DNA from: Alphaproteobacteria bacterium
Lineage (GTDB): Bacteria; Myxococcota_A; UBA796; GCA-2862545
NCBI GenBank assembly: GCA_020632955.1
Contig: JACKEO010000011.1
Span: 62,001 to 126,000 of the forward strand
Direction: 5' to 3'
Length of the DNA: 64,000 nt
The notes beneath the pieces were generated by a model. The model saw only the letters and a list, made by a program, of their open reading frames with translations. It made no database searches and was not told the DNA's origin. Positions 1-7,689 of the stretch are shown here, piece by piece; position 1 is the stretch's first letter, and each line of letters starts with the position of its first letter. The translations under genes were made by a program, and so were the position numbers.

Positions 1-205
1 ACCAGTCCGCCAGCGCCTCGGTGGCCGCCTCGACCCGGTCGCCCAGGGTGACCGTGGTGGTGAGCTCGATGGGCGTGTCGGTGACGCGCTGGTAGCCGCT
101 CGAGCGGGCCGCCTCGACCACCGCCTCGCGGGCCTCCCGCGCGGTCACCAGCCCACAGCCCGAGGTCACCAGCCCCAGTACGCCGACGCCGATCCAGGTA
201 CGCAT
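1..205 (-). CDS. N-terminal part of a small lipoprotein (truncated by window edge)
   Basis: The first 68 codons are visible; the rest lies beyond base 1. The start is ATG at 205. The N-terminus is a short hydrophobic segment ending in VTSGC (Cys17), which reads as a lipoprotein signal, followed by an Ala/Glu-rich stretch. No family is recognised. It follows the DUF192 gene by 71 bases on the same strand and could be the last gene of the ruv block. Function unknown; the coding call rests on the start, the lipobox-like signal and the open frame. Confidence 0.6.
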   Translation of the reverse strand, partial: MRTWIGVGVLGLVTSGCGLVTAREAREAVVEAARSSGYQRVTDTPIELTTTVTLGDRVEAATEALADW

Positions 206-276
206 GACCACCTCCTGCCTCCAGCGTAGCGCCGGGGCGGGCACCGGGGAGCGCAACGGCCGGCGGCGGGGCGCGA

Positions 277-687
277 TCAGGGCGTGGGCAGCCCGTCCAC
301 CCGGTCGCCCACCTCGATCCCGTGCGCGGCGAACCAGCCCTTGTTCACCTCCACCGCGTAGCGCGCCGGGTAGACGCTCTTGGTGTGGTCGAGCGACAGC
401 GGCGTCATGTCGGCGATCTTGCGGATGACGCCCTTGTCGTCGAGGAAGGCGATCGACAGGGGGATGCGCGTGTCCTTCATCCAGAAGCTGCGCGGCTGGG
501 CCTCCGGGTACACGAAGAGCATGCCGCGGTCGGCGGCCAGGTGGTCGCGCATCATCAGCCCCTGGGCGCGCTCCTCCGGGTCGTCGGCCACCTCCACCAC
601 CAGCGCCGTGCCGTCGAGGGTGATCGTGGTGGTGGGGAGCTCGGCGCCCCCGCACGCCAGGGTGGTCAGCAGCCACAGACCGATCAC
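277..687 (-). CDS. DUF192 family lipoprotein
   Basis: The protein has 136 residues. It starts with a short hydrophobic signal ending in LTTLAC (Cys12), so it is probably lipid-anchored. The rest matches the DUF192 (PF02643) pattern: RAQGLMMR near residue 40, then GMLFVYP, then FWMKDTRIPLSIAFLD, and a C-terminal AVEVNKGWFAAHGIEVGD segment. DUF192 proteins are small, widely distributed, mostly exported proteins of unknown biochemical role. Its ATG overlaps the ruvB stop in an ATGA at 684-687, so it is probably translated together with ruvB. The family call is firm; the function is not known. Confidence 0.88.
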   Translation of the reverse strand: MIGLWLLTTLACGGAELPTTTITLDGTALVVEVADDPEERAQGLMMRDHLAADRGMLFVYPEAQPRSFWMKDTRIPLSIAFLDDKGVIRKIADMTPLSLDHTKSVYPARYAVEVNKGWFAAHGIEVGDRVDGLPTP

Positions 688-1694
688 ATCAGGCTCCCTT
701 GGGGGTCGTCGTCGGCGCGGGTGGGCAGGCCCAGGTGCCGCAGGCCCCGCTCCGTGATGACCCGGCCGCGCGGCGTGCGCATCACCAGGCCCTGCTGCAG
801 CAGGTAGGGCTCGTAGGTCTCCTCGAGGGTGTCGGCCGACTCGCCCAGCGCCGCGGCCATCGTGTCGAGGCCCACGGGACCGCCACCGAAGGTGACGCCG
901 ATCACCTCGAGGATGCGGCGGTCCATGCGGTCGAGGCCCAGCTCGTCGACCTGGAGGCGGGCGAGCGCGCGCTGCACCAGCGGCAGGTCCACCGTGCCGT
1001 CGCCCTCCACCTCGGCGAAGTCGCGCACGCGCCGCAGCATGCGGTTGGCGATGCGGGGGGTGCCACGGGCCCGTCGGGCCAGCTCGGCGGCGGCCGTGGC
1101 CTCCAGCTGCACACCCAGCTTCGACGCGCTGCGGGCCAGCACCACCTGCAGCTCCTCGGGCCGGTAGAACTCGAAGGTGCAGTGGATGCCGAAGCGCGCG
1201 CGCAGGGGCGACGTGAGCAGGCCCGAGCGCGTCGTGGCACCCACCAGGGTGAAGCGCGGCACCGGCAGCTTCACGGACTGGGCACCCGGACCCGACCCCA
1301 GCACCACGTCGATCTCGAAGTCCTCGAGCGCCGGGTAGAGCACCTCCTCCACCGTGCGCGGCAGGCGGTGGATCTCGTCGATGAAGAGCACCTCCCGCTC
1401 GCCGAGGCTGGTGAGGATGGCCGCCAGGTCGCCGCCGCGCTCCAGGGTGGGCCCGCTGGCGGTGCGCACCTCCACGCCGAGCTCCTCGGCCACCACGTAG
1501 GCGAGGCTGGTCTTTCCCAGGCCGGGGGGACCCGCGAGCAGCAGGTGGTCGAGCGCCTCGCCCCGGTTGAGCGCGGCGCGGAGGTAGACGCGGAGGTTCT
1601 CGATGATCGGCCGCTGGCCCACGAACTCGTCGAGGTTCCGGGGCCGCAGCGCCGGATCGAGGGGGGCGGGGTCGCGCGGATCGAAGTCGTCCAT
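684..1694 (-). CDS. ruvB: Holliday junction branch migration ATPase RuvB
   Basis: This is the 336-residue AAA+ motor that drives branch migration of Holliday junctions with RuvA, in the cytoplasm during recombinational repair. Visible motifs are Walker A GPPGLGKT (residues 55-62), Walker B LFIDEIH (103-109), sensor 1 GATTRSG (152-158), and the arginine-finger region SPLRARFG with Arg165. The C-terminal winged-helix DNA-binding part contains VGLDTMAAALGE and TPRGRVITERG. Length is normal for the family. It lies 9 bases after ruvA and ends in an ATGA overlap with the DUF192 gene, so the order ruvC-ruvA-ruvB-DUF192 looks like one operon. Confidence 0.98.
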   Translation of the reverse strand: MDDFDPRDPAPLDPALRPRNLDEFVGQRPIIENLRVYLRAALNRGEALDHLLLAGPPGLGKTSLAYVVAEELGVEVRTASGPTLERGGDLAAILTSLGEREVLFIDEIHRLPRTVEEVLYPALEDFEIDVVLGSGPGAQSVKLPVPRFTLVGATTRSGLLTSPLRARFGIHCTFEFYRPEELQVVLARSASKLGVQLEATAAAELARRARGTPRIANRMLRRVRDFAEVEGDGTVDLPLVQRALARLQVDELGLDRMDRRILEVIGVTFGGGPVGLDTMAAALGESADTLEETYEPYLLQQGLVMRTPRGRVITERGLRHLGLPTRADDDPQGSLM

Positions 1695-1703
1695 CGCCCT
1701 GCC

Positions 1704-2306
1704 CTATCGCCCCGACAGGATGCGGAGCGCGGCGCGCAGGCGGTCGGCGATCGGGGCCTCGGGCCCCAGGCCCTCCGCGGCGAGGCCCTCGCGCGCGCGC
1801 CCGATCTCGCTGCGGCCGTAGCCCAGCTTCGCCAGCGCCAGATCGAGGGGGTCGGCGGCGGGTGCGGCGCCGATGCCCGCCGTGGCCACCGCGGAGGAGA
1901 AGTCGCCCGGCAGCTTGTCCTTGAGCTCGAGCGCGAGGCGGCTGGCCAGCTTCTTCCCCACGCCGGGCGCCTGGGCGAGCACCGCGATCTCGTCGCGGGC
2001 CACCGCCTGCACCAGCCGCTCCAGGCCCAGCGCGTCGAGCAGGGCCAGCGCGATCTTCGGGCCCACGCCCCCCACGGCGCGCAGCCGCTCGAAGGCCACG
2101 CGGTCGCGGTCGCGGGAGAAGCCGTAGAGCACGATGGCGTCCTCGCGGACGTCGGTGTGCACGTGGGCCACCACCGGCTCGCCGGCCTGGGCCCAGGCCT
2201 CCACGTCACGCAGCGGCGCGTGCACCGCGTAGCCCACGCCGTGCACGTCGAGGACGGCGCGGTGCCCCTCGCGGGCCACCAGGGTGCCCACGAGCCGCGC
2301 GATCAT
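1704..2306 (-). CDS. ruvA: Holliday junction DNA-binding protein RuvA
   Basis: A 200-residue protein that binds four-way junctions as a tetramer and loads RuvB. The N-terminal OB-fold reads MIARLVGTLV, followed by VDVHGVGYAVHAP-like strands. Two helix-hairpin-helix motifs are visible: LRAVGGVGPKIALALL (about 76-91) and LAQAPGVGKKLASRLALEL (about 110-128). A C-terminal domain III (about 150-200) contacts RuvB. The ATG at 2306 overlaps the ruvC stop (ATGA, 2303-2306), which fixes the start and suggests coupled translation. Length is typical (E. coli 203 residues). Confidence 0.97.
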   Translation of the reverse strand: MIARLVGTLVAREGHRAVLDVHGVGYAVHAPLRDVEAWAQAGEPVVAHVHTDVREDAIVLYGFSRDRDRVAFERLRAVGGVGPKIALALLDALGLERLVQAVARDEIAVLAQAPGVGKKLASRLALELKDKLPGDFSSAVATAGIGAAPAADPLDLALAKLGYGRSEIGRAREGLAAEGLGPEAPIADRLRAALRILSGR

Positions 2307-2794
2307 CGGGCCACCGCCACGGCGCGGCTGCGGTGGTGGGCCGCGTGGGTGATGGCGATGGCCAGGGCGTCGCTCACATCGGCCGGGCCCTCGAGCGGCA
2401 CGCCGAGCAGCATGCGCACCATGCGGGCCACCGCCTCCTTGTCGGCCGAGCCGTGGGCGCCCACGGTCTTCTTCACCACCATCGGGTTGTAGGCCACGGC
2501 CTCGTGCCCGCACTGGGCCGCGGCGAGCAGGGCCACCCCGCGCGCCTGCCCGAGCCGCAGCGCGCTCTCGCTGGACTTGTGGCGGAAGATGGCCTCGATG
2601 GCCACGGCGTCGGGCGCGTGCTCCCGCAGGGCTGCCACCAGGCCCTCGTGGATGTGCGCGAGGCGCTCGCCCATGGGCGCGTCGGACCGCGTGCGCAGGC
2701 AGGCCGTGCCCACGAGGCGGTACCGCCCGCGCTCGGCGTGGATCACGCCGACGCCGGTCACGGTGGACCCGGGATCGATGCCGAGGACGCGCAT
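2303..2794 (-). CDS. ruvC: Crossover junction endodeoxyribonuclease RuvC
   Basis: This 163-residue resolvase cuts Holliday junctions symmetrically with RuvAB. The RNase H-like catalytic acids are all present: Asp7 (in GIDPGS), Glu67 (in AIEAIF), Asp139 and Asp142 (in ADVSDALAIA). The KKTVxGxGxADKxxV-type segment reads VVKKTVGAHGSADKEAV. The start is ATG at 2794. It is the first of the three ruv genes, followed through a 4-base overlap by ruvA. The gap to the upstream methyltransferase gene is 82 bases. Confidence 0.97.
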   Translation of the reverse strand: MRVLGIDPGSTVTGVGVIHAERGRYRLVGTACLRTRSDAPMGERLAHIHEGLVAALREHAPDAVAIEAIFRHKSSESALRLGQARGVALLAAAQCGHEAVAYNPMVVKKTVGAHGSADKEAVARMVRMLLGVPLEGPADVSDALAIAITHAAHHRSRAVAVAR

Positions 2795-2876
2795 GGAGGG
2801 ACGACGGGGAGGGCGGGAGGCGCCGGAACGCCGGGAGGCGCCGCCATCGTAGCGCCGGCGACCCGGCGACGCGAGG

Positions 2877-3704
2877 TCAGGGCCTGCGGGCCGCCACGGT
2901 CCAGATCCGGTTGAGGGGCGCCCACACCGGGTGCACCCGGCAGGCCTCCTCCACGTCGAGGAGCACGTCGAGCGGGGGCACGTCCCCCGCCACGGCCTCC
3001 AGGGGCCCGTCCAGCACGTAGTGGGTGGGCGTGAGCAGCTCCAGCTCCAGCCCGGCGTCGGCCACGAGGGCCTCCACCTCGGGCCCTTCCAGGGTGCGCA
3101 CGTAGCGATCGCCCGGCAGGTCGAGCTCCCCGTCGCCCACCAGGGCCTGACCCAGCGCCCCGGCCGGCACGTCGGGCGCGCAGGCCCAGCCCCAGCGCCC
3201 CTCCAGCGCCAGCAGCAGCACGCCCCCGGGCCGCAGCCGCGCCACCGCCCCGGCGAGCGCCCGCTCCAGGTCGGGGGCGTAGCAGAGCACCTCGCAGGCC
3301 ACGACGAGGTCCACCTCCACCTCGGGCAGCACGTGCACGCCCGACCAGTGCAGATCCAGGGACCCGGGACGTCCCACCGCACGCCAGGCCAGGCGGCGCA
3401 GGCTCGCGAGATCGGCGTCCACGCCATGCACGGTGGCGCCGCGATCCAGCAGCGGCAGCGCGAAGCGCCCGATGCCGCAGCCCACGTCGAGCACCCGGGC
3501 GCCGTCGTGCAGCCAGGGGTCCCAGTGGTGCAGGTAGAGGTCGCGCTCCCGGAGCTTGAGCTGACGCACCGGCGAGCGCTGGTGCAGCCAGTCCATGTAC
3601 AGCTCCTCCTTGACCCAGGCCTCGCGCGCGCCGTCCAGGTAGGCGTGCTCGGCGTCCCCCTCCCCGGCCACGAAGGGATCGTCGGCGTCGAGGTGGAAGT
3701 CCAC
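2877..3704 (-). CDS. Class I SAM-dependent methyltransferase
   Basis: A cytoplasmic protein of 275 residues with a Rossmann methyltransferase core. Motif I is VLDVGCGIGR (71-80), the acidic end of strand 2 is GVDAD (around 94-98), and motif IV-like sequence reads VDLVVACEVLCYAPD, followed by RLRPGGVLLLALEG. The N-terminal extension (1-65) is rich in charged and aromatic residues (ELYMDWLHQRSPVRQLKLRERD) and may hold the substrate. The substrate cannot be told from sequence. It is upstream of ruvC on the same strand with an 82-base gap, so it may or may not share a transcript. A 154-base divergent region separates it from the Cys-rich lipoprotein at 3859. Confidence 0.85.
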   Translation of the reverse strand: MDFHLDADDPFVAGEGDAEHAYLDGAREAWVKEELYMDWLHQRSPVRQLKLRERDLYLHHWDPWLHDGARVLDVGCGIGRFALPLLDRGATVHGVDADLASLRRLAWRAVGRPGSLDLHWSGVHVLPEVEVDLVVACEVLCYAPDLERALAGAVARLRPGGVLLLALEGRWGWACAPDVPAGALGQALVGDGELDLPGDRYVRTLEGPEVEALVADAGLELELLTPTHYVLDGPLEAVAGDVPPLDVLLDVEEACRVHPVWAPLNRIWTVAARRP

Positions 3705-3827
3705 GCCGCGCAGCGGCGTCAGGTCGGCGCACGCGAAGGGGCCGGCGCCCGCGAGGAGCGGGGCACCACCGGGTCGGGCACGGGCGGAGGCGAGCGACAG
3801 GGGGGCTCCGGGCAGGCGCCGCCAGGG

Positions 3828-3833
3828 TTACCA
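3828..3833 (+). promoter_or_regulatory. -10-like element before the Cys-rich lipoprotein gene
   Basis: The hexamer is TTACCA, with 25 bases to the GTG at 3859. It sits at the same distance as similar NTA hexamers elsewhere in the window but departs from the commoner NTAG(A/G)C form. No clear -35 is seen. Confidence 0.3.
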
Positions 3834-3858
3834 CGACCACGGCCCCCACGGAGCCCCC

Positions 3859-4545
3859 GTGCGCCTGATCCGGCTGCTGTCCGTCTCCTGCCTGCTCGCG
3901 AGCTGCGCGCCCCGTCCCTGCACCGACGAGGAGTGCGCCGACGCCTGTGCGCAGCGCGCCCCCTCGGCGCCGGCGAGCTCCCTCGACCCCTTCGCCGCAC
4001 GGCAGGTCAAGCCGCTGCTCGACGATCTGCGCGCCGGCGCCCGCATCGACGCCACCCAGGCGGTCTTCTGCCCGGGCGAGCAGGGGTGCACCCGTCGCCT
4101 GCCCGCCGCCGACGCCGAGCTCCCCGCCGGCACCTGGCACCTCGAGCTGCCCTTCCGCATCCCGCGCCTGGCCGAGCCCGGCGACTTCACCGCCAGCTAC
4201 GCCCAGCAGTGCGTGGGCGCCTTCCAGGACGAGCTGGGCGAGGTGGCCTTCCGCGAGCCCACCATCGAGGGCCTCGTGGTGACCCCCGACGACCGCGGCC
4301 GCGGCACCCTGGTGGGCCCGCCGATCATCGCGCCCGATCCACGCCCGCGCACCTGCGCGTGGCGGGTGGAGGTGAGCTGGGTGGCGGGGGAGACGCAGCG
4401 GTTCGAAGGGAAGTTCACGATGCCGGGGGTGAGGGTTGGGGTGGCGGTGGAGGGGGTGGGGGGGGTGCCCGACGGGCCGACACCGGAGGTGACACCGGAG
4501 CCGGCGACCGACGCCTCCGTCGCGCCAGAGGACCCCGCCGAGTGA
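3859..4545 (+). CDS. Cys-rich lipoprotein, paralogue of the one at 28312
   Basis: The start is GTG at 3859, giving 228 residues. The signal peptide ends in CLLASC (Cys16). The mature N-terminus has CTDEECADAC. The middle has VFCPGEQGC followed by a beta-rich stretch (AELPAGTWHLELPF...), a YAQQC, then RTCAWRVEVSW near residue 170. The same order of features is seen in the 195-residue lipoprotein at 28312-28899: DAAACAGRC, VLCRGTGAC, LDPGRYLVSA, LTCE, RGCDWVV, then an aromatic-rich end. The two therefore look like one uncharacterised periplasmic family with paired cysteines. The last about 45 residues here are a Val/Gly/Pro/Glu tail missing from the paralogue. Function unknown. Confidence 0.8.
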   Translation: MRLIRLLSVSCLLASCAPRPCTDEECADACAQRAPSAPASSLDPFAARQVKPLLDDLRAGARIDATQAVFCPGEQGCTRRLPAADAELPAGTWHLELPFRIPRLAEPGDFTASYAQQCVGAFQDELGEVAFREPTIEGLVVTPDDRGRGTLVGPPIIAPDPRPRTCAWRVEVSWVAGETQRFEGKFTMPGVRVGVAVEGVGGVPDGPTPEVTPEPATDASVAPEDPAE

Positions 4546-4672
4546 CCCTGGGCGTCTCGGCCGGCGTGAGGCCTGAGCGAGAAGCACACACCACCCGATC
4601 CGGCCGTTTCCCCGCCGGGAGCTCCGGCGTGGGTCCTGGGCTCGTCCACCCCGCCGTGCAGCCCCAGACCGC

Positions 4673-5503
4673 TCAGTCGCGTGGTTCGTGGAGCTCAGCG
4701 GCCAGCGCCTTGATCCTGGCCTCCGAGAGCGCAGCGTCGATGCGCTTCAGACCCTCTCCCTTGACCCAGTTCGCGAGCTTCTTGATCGTCAATGCACCGG
4801 ACTCCGCCGCAGCCTCTTCGGCGAGGTTCGCCAACGACGACACGGGATCCCCATCTTCGATCGCGTGGGACCCGAGGTCCGAGATGAACACCAACCTCAG
4901 CATGACCAGGCCCCACTGGGCGAGTTCCACCTGGCGCTCGAGGCTCGCCGCCGTCTGCACGCGGAGGTCCTCCGGCCCGAGCTCCGGTCGCGGATCCGAC
5001 TCCAGGCGCTGGCGCGTCCACCGGAACATGTGCAGGCCGCTGGTCCAGCGGCCCTGCCTCGTGCGGCAGCGCCTCACGTAGGCGCGCCCGAGCGAGAGCA
5101 TCGCCAGATCGCCGCGGAAGGACTTCTGGGCCTTCAGCACGGCCAGCGACTCGATCTTGGAGCCCAGCTCCCCGTAGTCCGCAGCCGCGTCACCGACGGC
5201 GTCTCGCCGGAGCATCGAGGAGTCGGCCTCCAGATAGGCGCCGTTCTCGACGGGGTGTCGGGTGTGGAGCACCTGCACGCCGTCCAGACGCTCGAAGTGG
5301 CGCTGGTGCCTGGTCTGCTGCGCGAGGGCGTCCGTGAGCATGAGGTCCTTGCGCACATGCTTGCCACAGGTGCTCTCGTCAGCGCGCCGAAGCACCACCT
5401 TGTACTCCGCACAGTACCCCATCGAGAGGCCAACGGTTCCGTACTGCAGGCCATTGAACCAGCAGTTGGAGCACGACACGAGCTGCGTCCCGTGCACGGT
5501 CAC
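4673..5503 (-). CDS. Cys-rich (zinc-ribbon-like) protein, last gene of accessory cluster
   Basis: Unrecognised protein of 276 residues. The start is taken as GTG at 5503 because it overlaps the stop of the preceding gene in a GTGA (5500-5503). The N-terminus carries CSNC (Cys11, Cys14), then Cys31 and CGKH (Cys46, His49), a spacing that could bind zinc. The remainder (about 60-276) is helical and charged, with no membrane segment or signal peptide. Its last position in a cluster of GIY-YIG-like and ART-like genes suggests a partner, regulator or antidote, but that is inference. Third-position GC looks lower than in the flanking housekeeping genes. Confidence 0.68.
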   Translation of the reverse strand: MTVHGTQLVSCSNCWFNGLQYGTVGLSMGYCAEYKVVLRRADESTCGKHVRKDLMLTDALAQQTRHQRHFERLDGVQVLHTRHPVENGAYLEADSSMLRRDAVGDAAADYGELGSKIESLAVLKAQKSFRGDLAMLSLGRAYVRRCRTRQGRWTSGLHMFRWTRQRLESDPRPELGPEDLRVQTAASLERQVELAQWGLVMLRLVFISDLGSHAIEDGDPVSSLANLAEEAAAESGALTIKKLANWVKGEGLKRIDAALSEARIKALAAELHEPRD

Positions 5504-5937
5504 CTCCGACCGGGCGGGAACACGGCGTCGACAACGCCACGGAGGTCCTCGGACACGACGCCGCTGAAGTCGGCCAGGTGTTCGGCCGCCTCCTCCACGT
5601 AGCGACGCGCAGTCATCACCTGCTGGGCGCTCGGCCACCTTGCCCTGCCCTTTCCCACCCCACGGAGGTTCGACAGGAGTTCCTTGCGCGAGAGGTGAAC
5701 CACGCCATGCGGGGCCCAGTCCGGCACGCGCGTCTGGTACACCCGGCCGCCCTTGGCGAACCCCTCCGCCACGTCGCGGCTCTCGGTCGTGGACACGTAG
5801 GGCGTCGGTCGACCCGGGCCGTCCAGGTACAGGATGTGGCGCACGACCGAGGGATCGGCGCCGGGCGTCGGGAGCTGCACGCCGCCCTCCCCATCGCCGC
5901 GGAAGAGGGGATCACGCCGCTGCTTCCATGTCGACAC
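5500..5937 (-). CDS. ADP-ribosyltransferase-like protein (atypical catalytic motif)
   Basis: The protein has 145 residues if it starts at GTG 5937, which has GGAGG ten bases upstream. Landmarks resemble the R-S-E class of ADP-ribosyltransferase toxins: LFRGD with Arg13 near the N-terminus, RHILYLD with His34, then PYVSTTES (Ser49-Thr50-Thr51), followed by VAEGFA and a GGRVYQTRV strand. The third motif, normally (E/Q)xE, would fall at PSAQQVMTA (about 102-110) and has Gln in place of the catalytic Glu. So the fold assignment is by motif order, and activity is doubtful or altered. Translation is coupled to the Cys-rich gene by a GTGA. An alternative is an unrelated small protein with chance resemblance. 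Confidence 0.55.
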   Translation of the reverse strand: MSTWKQRRDPLFRGDGEGGVQLPTPGADPSVVRHILYLDGPGRPTPYVSTTESRDVAEGFAKGGRVYQTRVPDWAPHGVVHLSRKELLSNLRGVGKGRARWPSAQQVMTARRYVEEAAEHLADFSGVVSEDLRGVVDAVFPPGRR

Positions 5938-6109
5938 GGTCGGTGGTCCTCCGGCTCCCGGACTGGATTGGCGTCCACTCCTCCGCCCCCATAGCACGCA
6001 CGCCGAGCGCGACGCAGACCAAGCCCGCCCGGTGGCACCCCGCACGGGACAGGAGAGCCTGGACCCGCTTCCGGGTGAAGCAGCCCCCTGGAGATGTCGC
6101 GGAACGCAT

Positions 6110-6754
6110 CTACGACTCGGGGCGCACGAGCCGGAACGCCGTCGTGGGATCCTCGAGGAGGGACGGCTCGTTCGCGAGCGCCGGCAGCTGCTTCCGCCTT
6201 CGAAGGTCGCTCACGGCTTCGATGAGGAGGGCCTCCAGGGCGGCGGTTCGGAAGCAGAGTTGCCGCGCGTCGGCCTGCGCAGGTCGGCCGGTCGTCGGAT
6301 CGGGCGCCGTGCCGGTCACCCACACCGGCAGGGCCGCGACGTGGAAGCGCCCGGACGCGCCCGTCTCCAGCAGGCCCACGCGGTGCAGCTCCTCGTGAAG
6401 GGTGTTGCCTCCCGAGTGGCCGCTCCCGGTGCCGATGCCGGCGAGCAGGTTCGCCCACCGCGCGGCGATCGGTCGGGTCCGGGTACGTCCGATGTACACG
6501 ACGTGCCGGTCGAACGGGTCTGCCGGACCCGCGGGAGGGACGTCATCGCCGAACCAGGCGACGAGGTAGACGCCAGCGAACTGCGCCAGGTCGTAGGCGC
6601 GTCCCTCTCGAACGGGGGTGAGCGTCGTCGTCGCCATGAGGACGGTCCAGGGCGTGAAGGCGCCGAAGTCCGGATCATCGGGAACGATCGCCTGGGACGT
6701 GGCAGCGAGGAGGTCGCGCAGCCACGGCGACGCGGTGGTGGTGGAATCGGGCAT
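6110..6754 (-). CDS. GIY-YIG family nuclease
   Basis: A 214-residue protein with all landmarks of the GIY-YIG endonuclease fold. GVY is at 61-63 (in FAGVYLVAW), VYIGR at 86-90, Arg99 is in AARW, a GHSGG loop is at 112-116, and Glu174 lies in AALEALLIEAV, followed by LPALANE with Asn195. The strand spacing and the Glu-plus-Asn end match active members, so a metal-dependent DNA or RNA cut is likely; the target is unknown. About 55 residues precede the domain and contain no recognised motif. It follows a degenerate GIY-YIG-like gene by 21 bases and precedes the ART-like gene. No methylase, restriction ATPase or mobile-element integrase is beside it. Confidence 0.75.
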   Translation of the reverse strand: MPDSTTTASPWLRDLLAATSQAIVPDDPDFGAFTPWTVLMATTTLTPVREGRAYDLAQFAGVYLVAWFGDDVPPAGPADPFDRHVVYIGRTRTRPIAARWANLLAGIGTGSGHSGGNTLHEELHRVGLLETGASGRFHVAALPVWVTGTAPDPTTGRPAQADARQLCFRTAALEALLIEAVSDLRRRKQLPALANEPSLLEDPTTAFRLVRPES

Positions 6755-6775
6755 CGGCGTGTCCTCGTTGGAGGT

Positions 6776-7606
6776 CTACGGATCTAGCTCGGACAAGACA
6801 CGAGAGAGGACGCGGACCTGGGCTGCGAGCGCGAGGCGCCAGCCGGCCTCCACGTCGGCGCTGACGACCGACGACAGGAGGAAGGCATCCACGTGCAGGG
6901 GCGCCCACGCGCGGAGGAGCGGGACGAGGCCACCCGTCCAGCAGGACCAGGCCTCCCGCTTCGTGGCAGCGGCGACGTTGCGTCGCCTCAGAAGCTGCTC
7001 GATCCCGGCAGCCCGTGCCGCGGCGGTGCGCAGGTCCGCGATGCCCTGGCGATGGGCGGCGATCCGCTGTCGGACGACCGAGCCCCCTTCGCGCCGAGAG
7101 GGGCCGCCTTCGTGGACGGTGAGCCGAGGTGGCGTCCTCGCGCCGGGATGACGGAGCGGTCCCAACGGCTGCCCGCTCGCGTCCTCCGCGAGCGCCACGG
7201 GGGCGAACCGACGGGGGGACCGGCGCCCGGCGACGGGCGGCGCGCGGAAGGCCTCCACGAAGCCCGTGAAGAGCGCCGTCTCGCGTCGGGCGGCGTCTGC
7301 CCACGACGCGGTCGCACGGAACCACATGCGTACACCGAAGGCGGCAGCGTACTCCCAGAGCTGGCCATGGTACGGCCGATCGTGACGGAAACGCGCCTCC
7401 AGCGTGAACTCGCGGATCAGCGACACGCTACGCCGCAGATCCGGCGTCGCGTCGATGGCGAGCACCCTGCACGAACCGCCTGGGTAGGGAAACCGGTGGG
7501 GTGGTCGTGCCTCCAGCACGTAGACGGCAGGGGTCGCCGCGATCGCCTCGCCGACGACGACCGGACCATCGAGGTCGCCCAGGAAGTCCAGATCCGCTTG
7601 GTCCAT
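6776..7606 (-). CDS. Degenerate GIY-YIG-like protein with helical C-terminal domain
   Basis: The protein has 276 residues from the ATG at 7606. Residues 20-120 follow the GIY-YIG outline: PAVYVLE (26-32), a second strand CRVLAIDATPDLRR (46-59), GQLWEYAAAFG (81-91), then RRETALFTGFVEAFRAPP (107-124) where the catalytic Glu is usually found (Glu109). The usual YIG reads AID and the terminal Asn is replaced by Gly, so catalysis may be lost. Residues 150-276 are a separate helical domain rich in Arg and Ala. It is first of four minus-strand genes, 21 bases before an intact GIY-YIG gene, suggesting a tandem pair. The frame stays open upstream to 8116, so a longer product is possible. Confidence 0.6.
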   Translation of the reverse strand: MDQADLDFLGDLDGPVVVGEAIAATPAVYVLEARPPHRFPYPGGSCRVLAIDATPDLRRSVSLIREFTLEARFRHDRPYHGQLWEYAAAFGVRMWFRATASWADAARRETALFTGFVEAFRAPPVAGRRSPRRFAPVALAEDASGQPLGPLRHPGARTPPRLTVHEGGPSRREGGSVVRQRIAAHRQGIADLRTAAARAAGIEQLLRRRNVAAATKREAWSCWTGGLVPLLRAWAPLHVDAFLLSSVVSADVEAGWRLALAAQVRVLSRVLSELDP

Positions 7607-7689
7607 GGGAGGGGCGTGGCCGCGCATCCTGGGAACCTGACGCGCTCCTGTGCCAGGATCTGTCCGGTGGCCCCGCACCGGACCCCCGC

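Noticed and set aside
699..2492. A 597-codon plus-strand frame opposite ruvB and ruvA
   Set aside because: Antisense shadow; the minus strand has complete RuvB and RuvA.
5912..6109. A 65-codon minus-strand frame starting right after the GIY-YIG stop, in the gap before the ART-like gene
   Set aside because: It begins with ATG immediately after the stop, so it could be a tiny gene, but it overlaps the ART-like start and has no recognisable features or Shine-Dalgarno. Left open rather than called.
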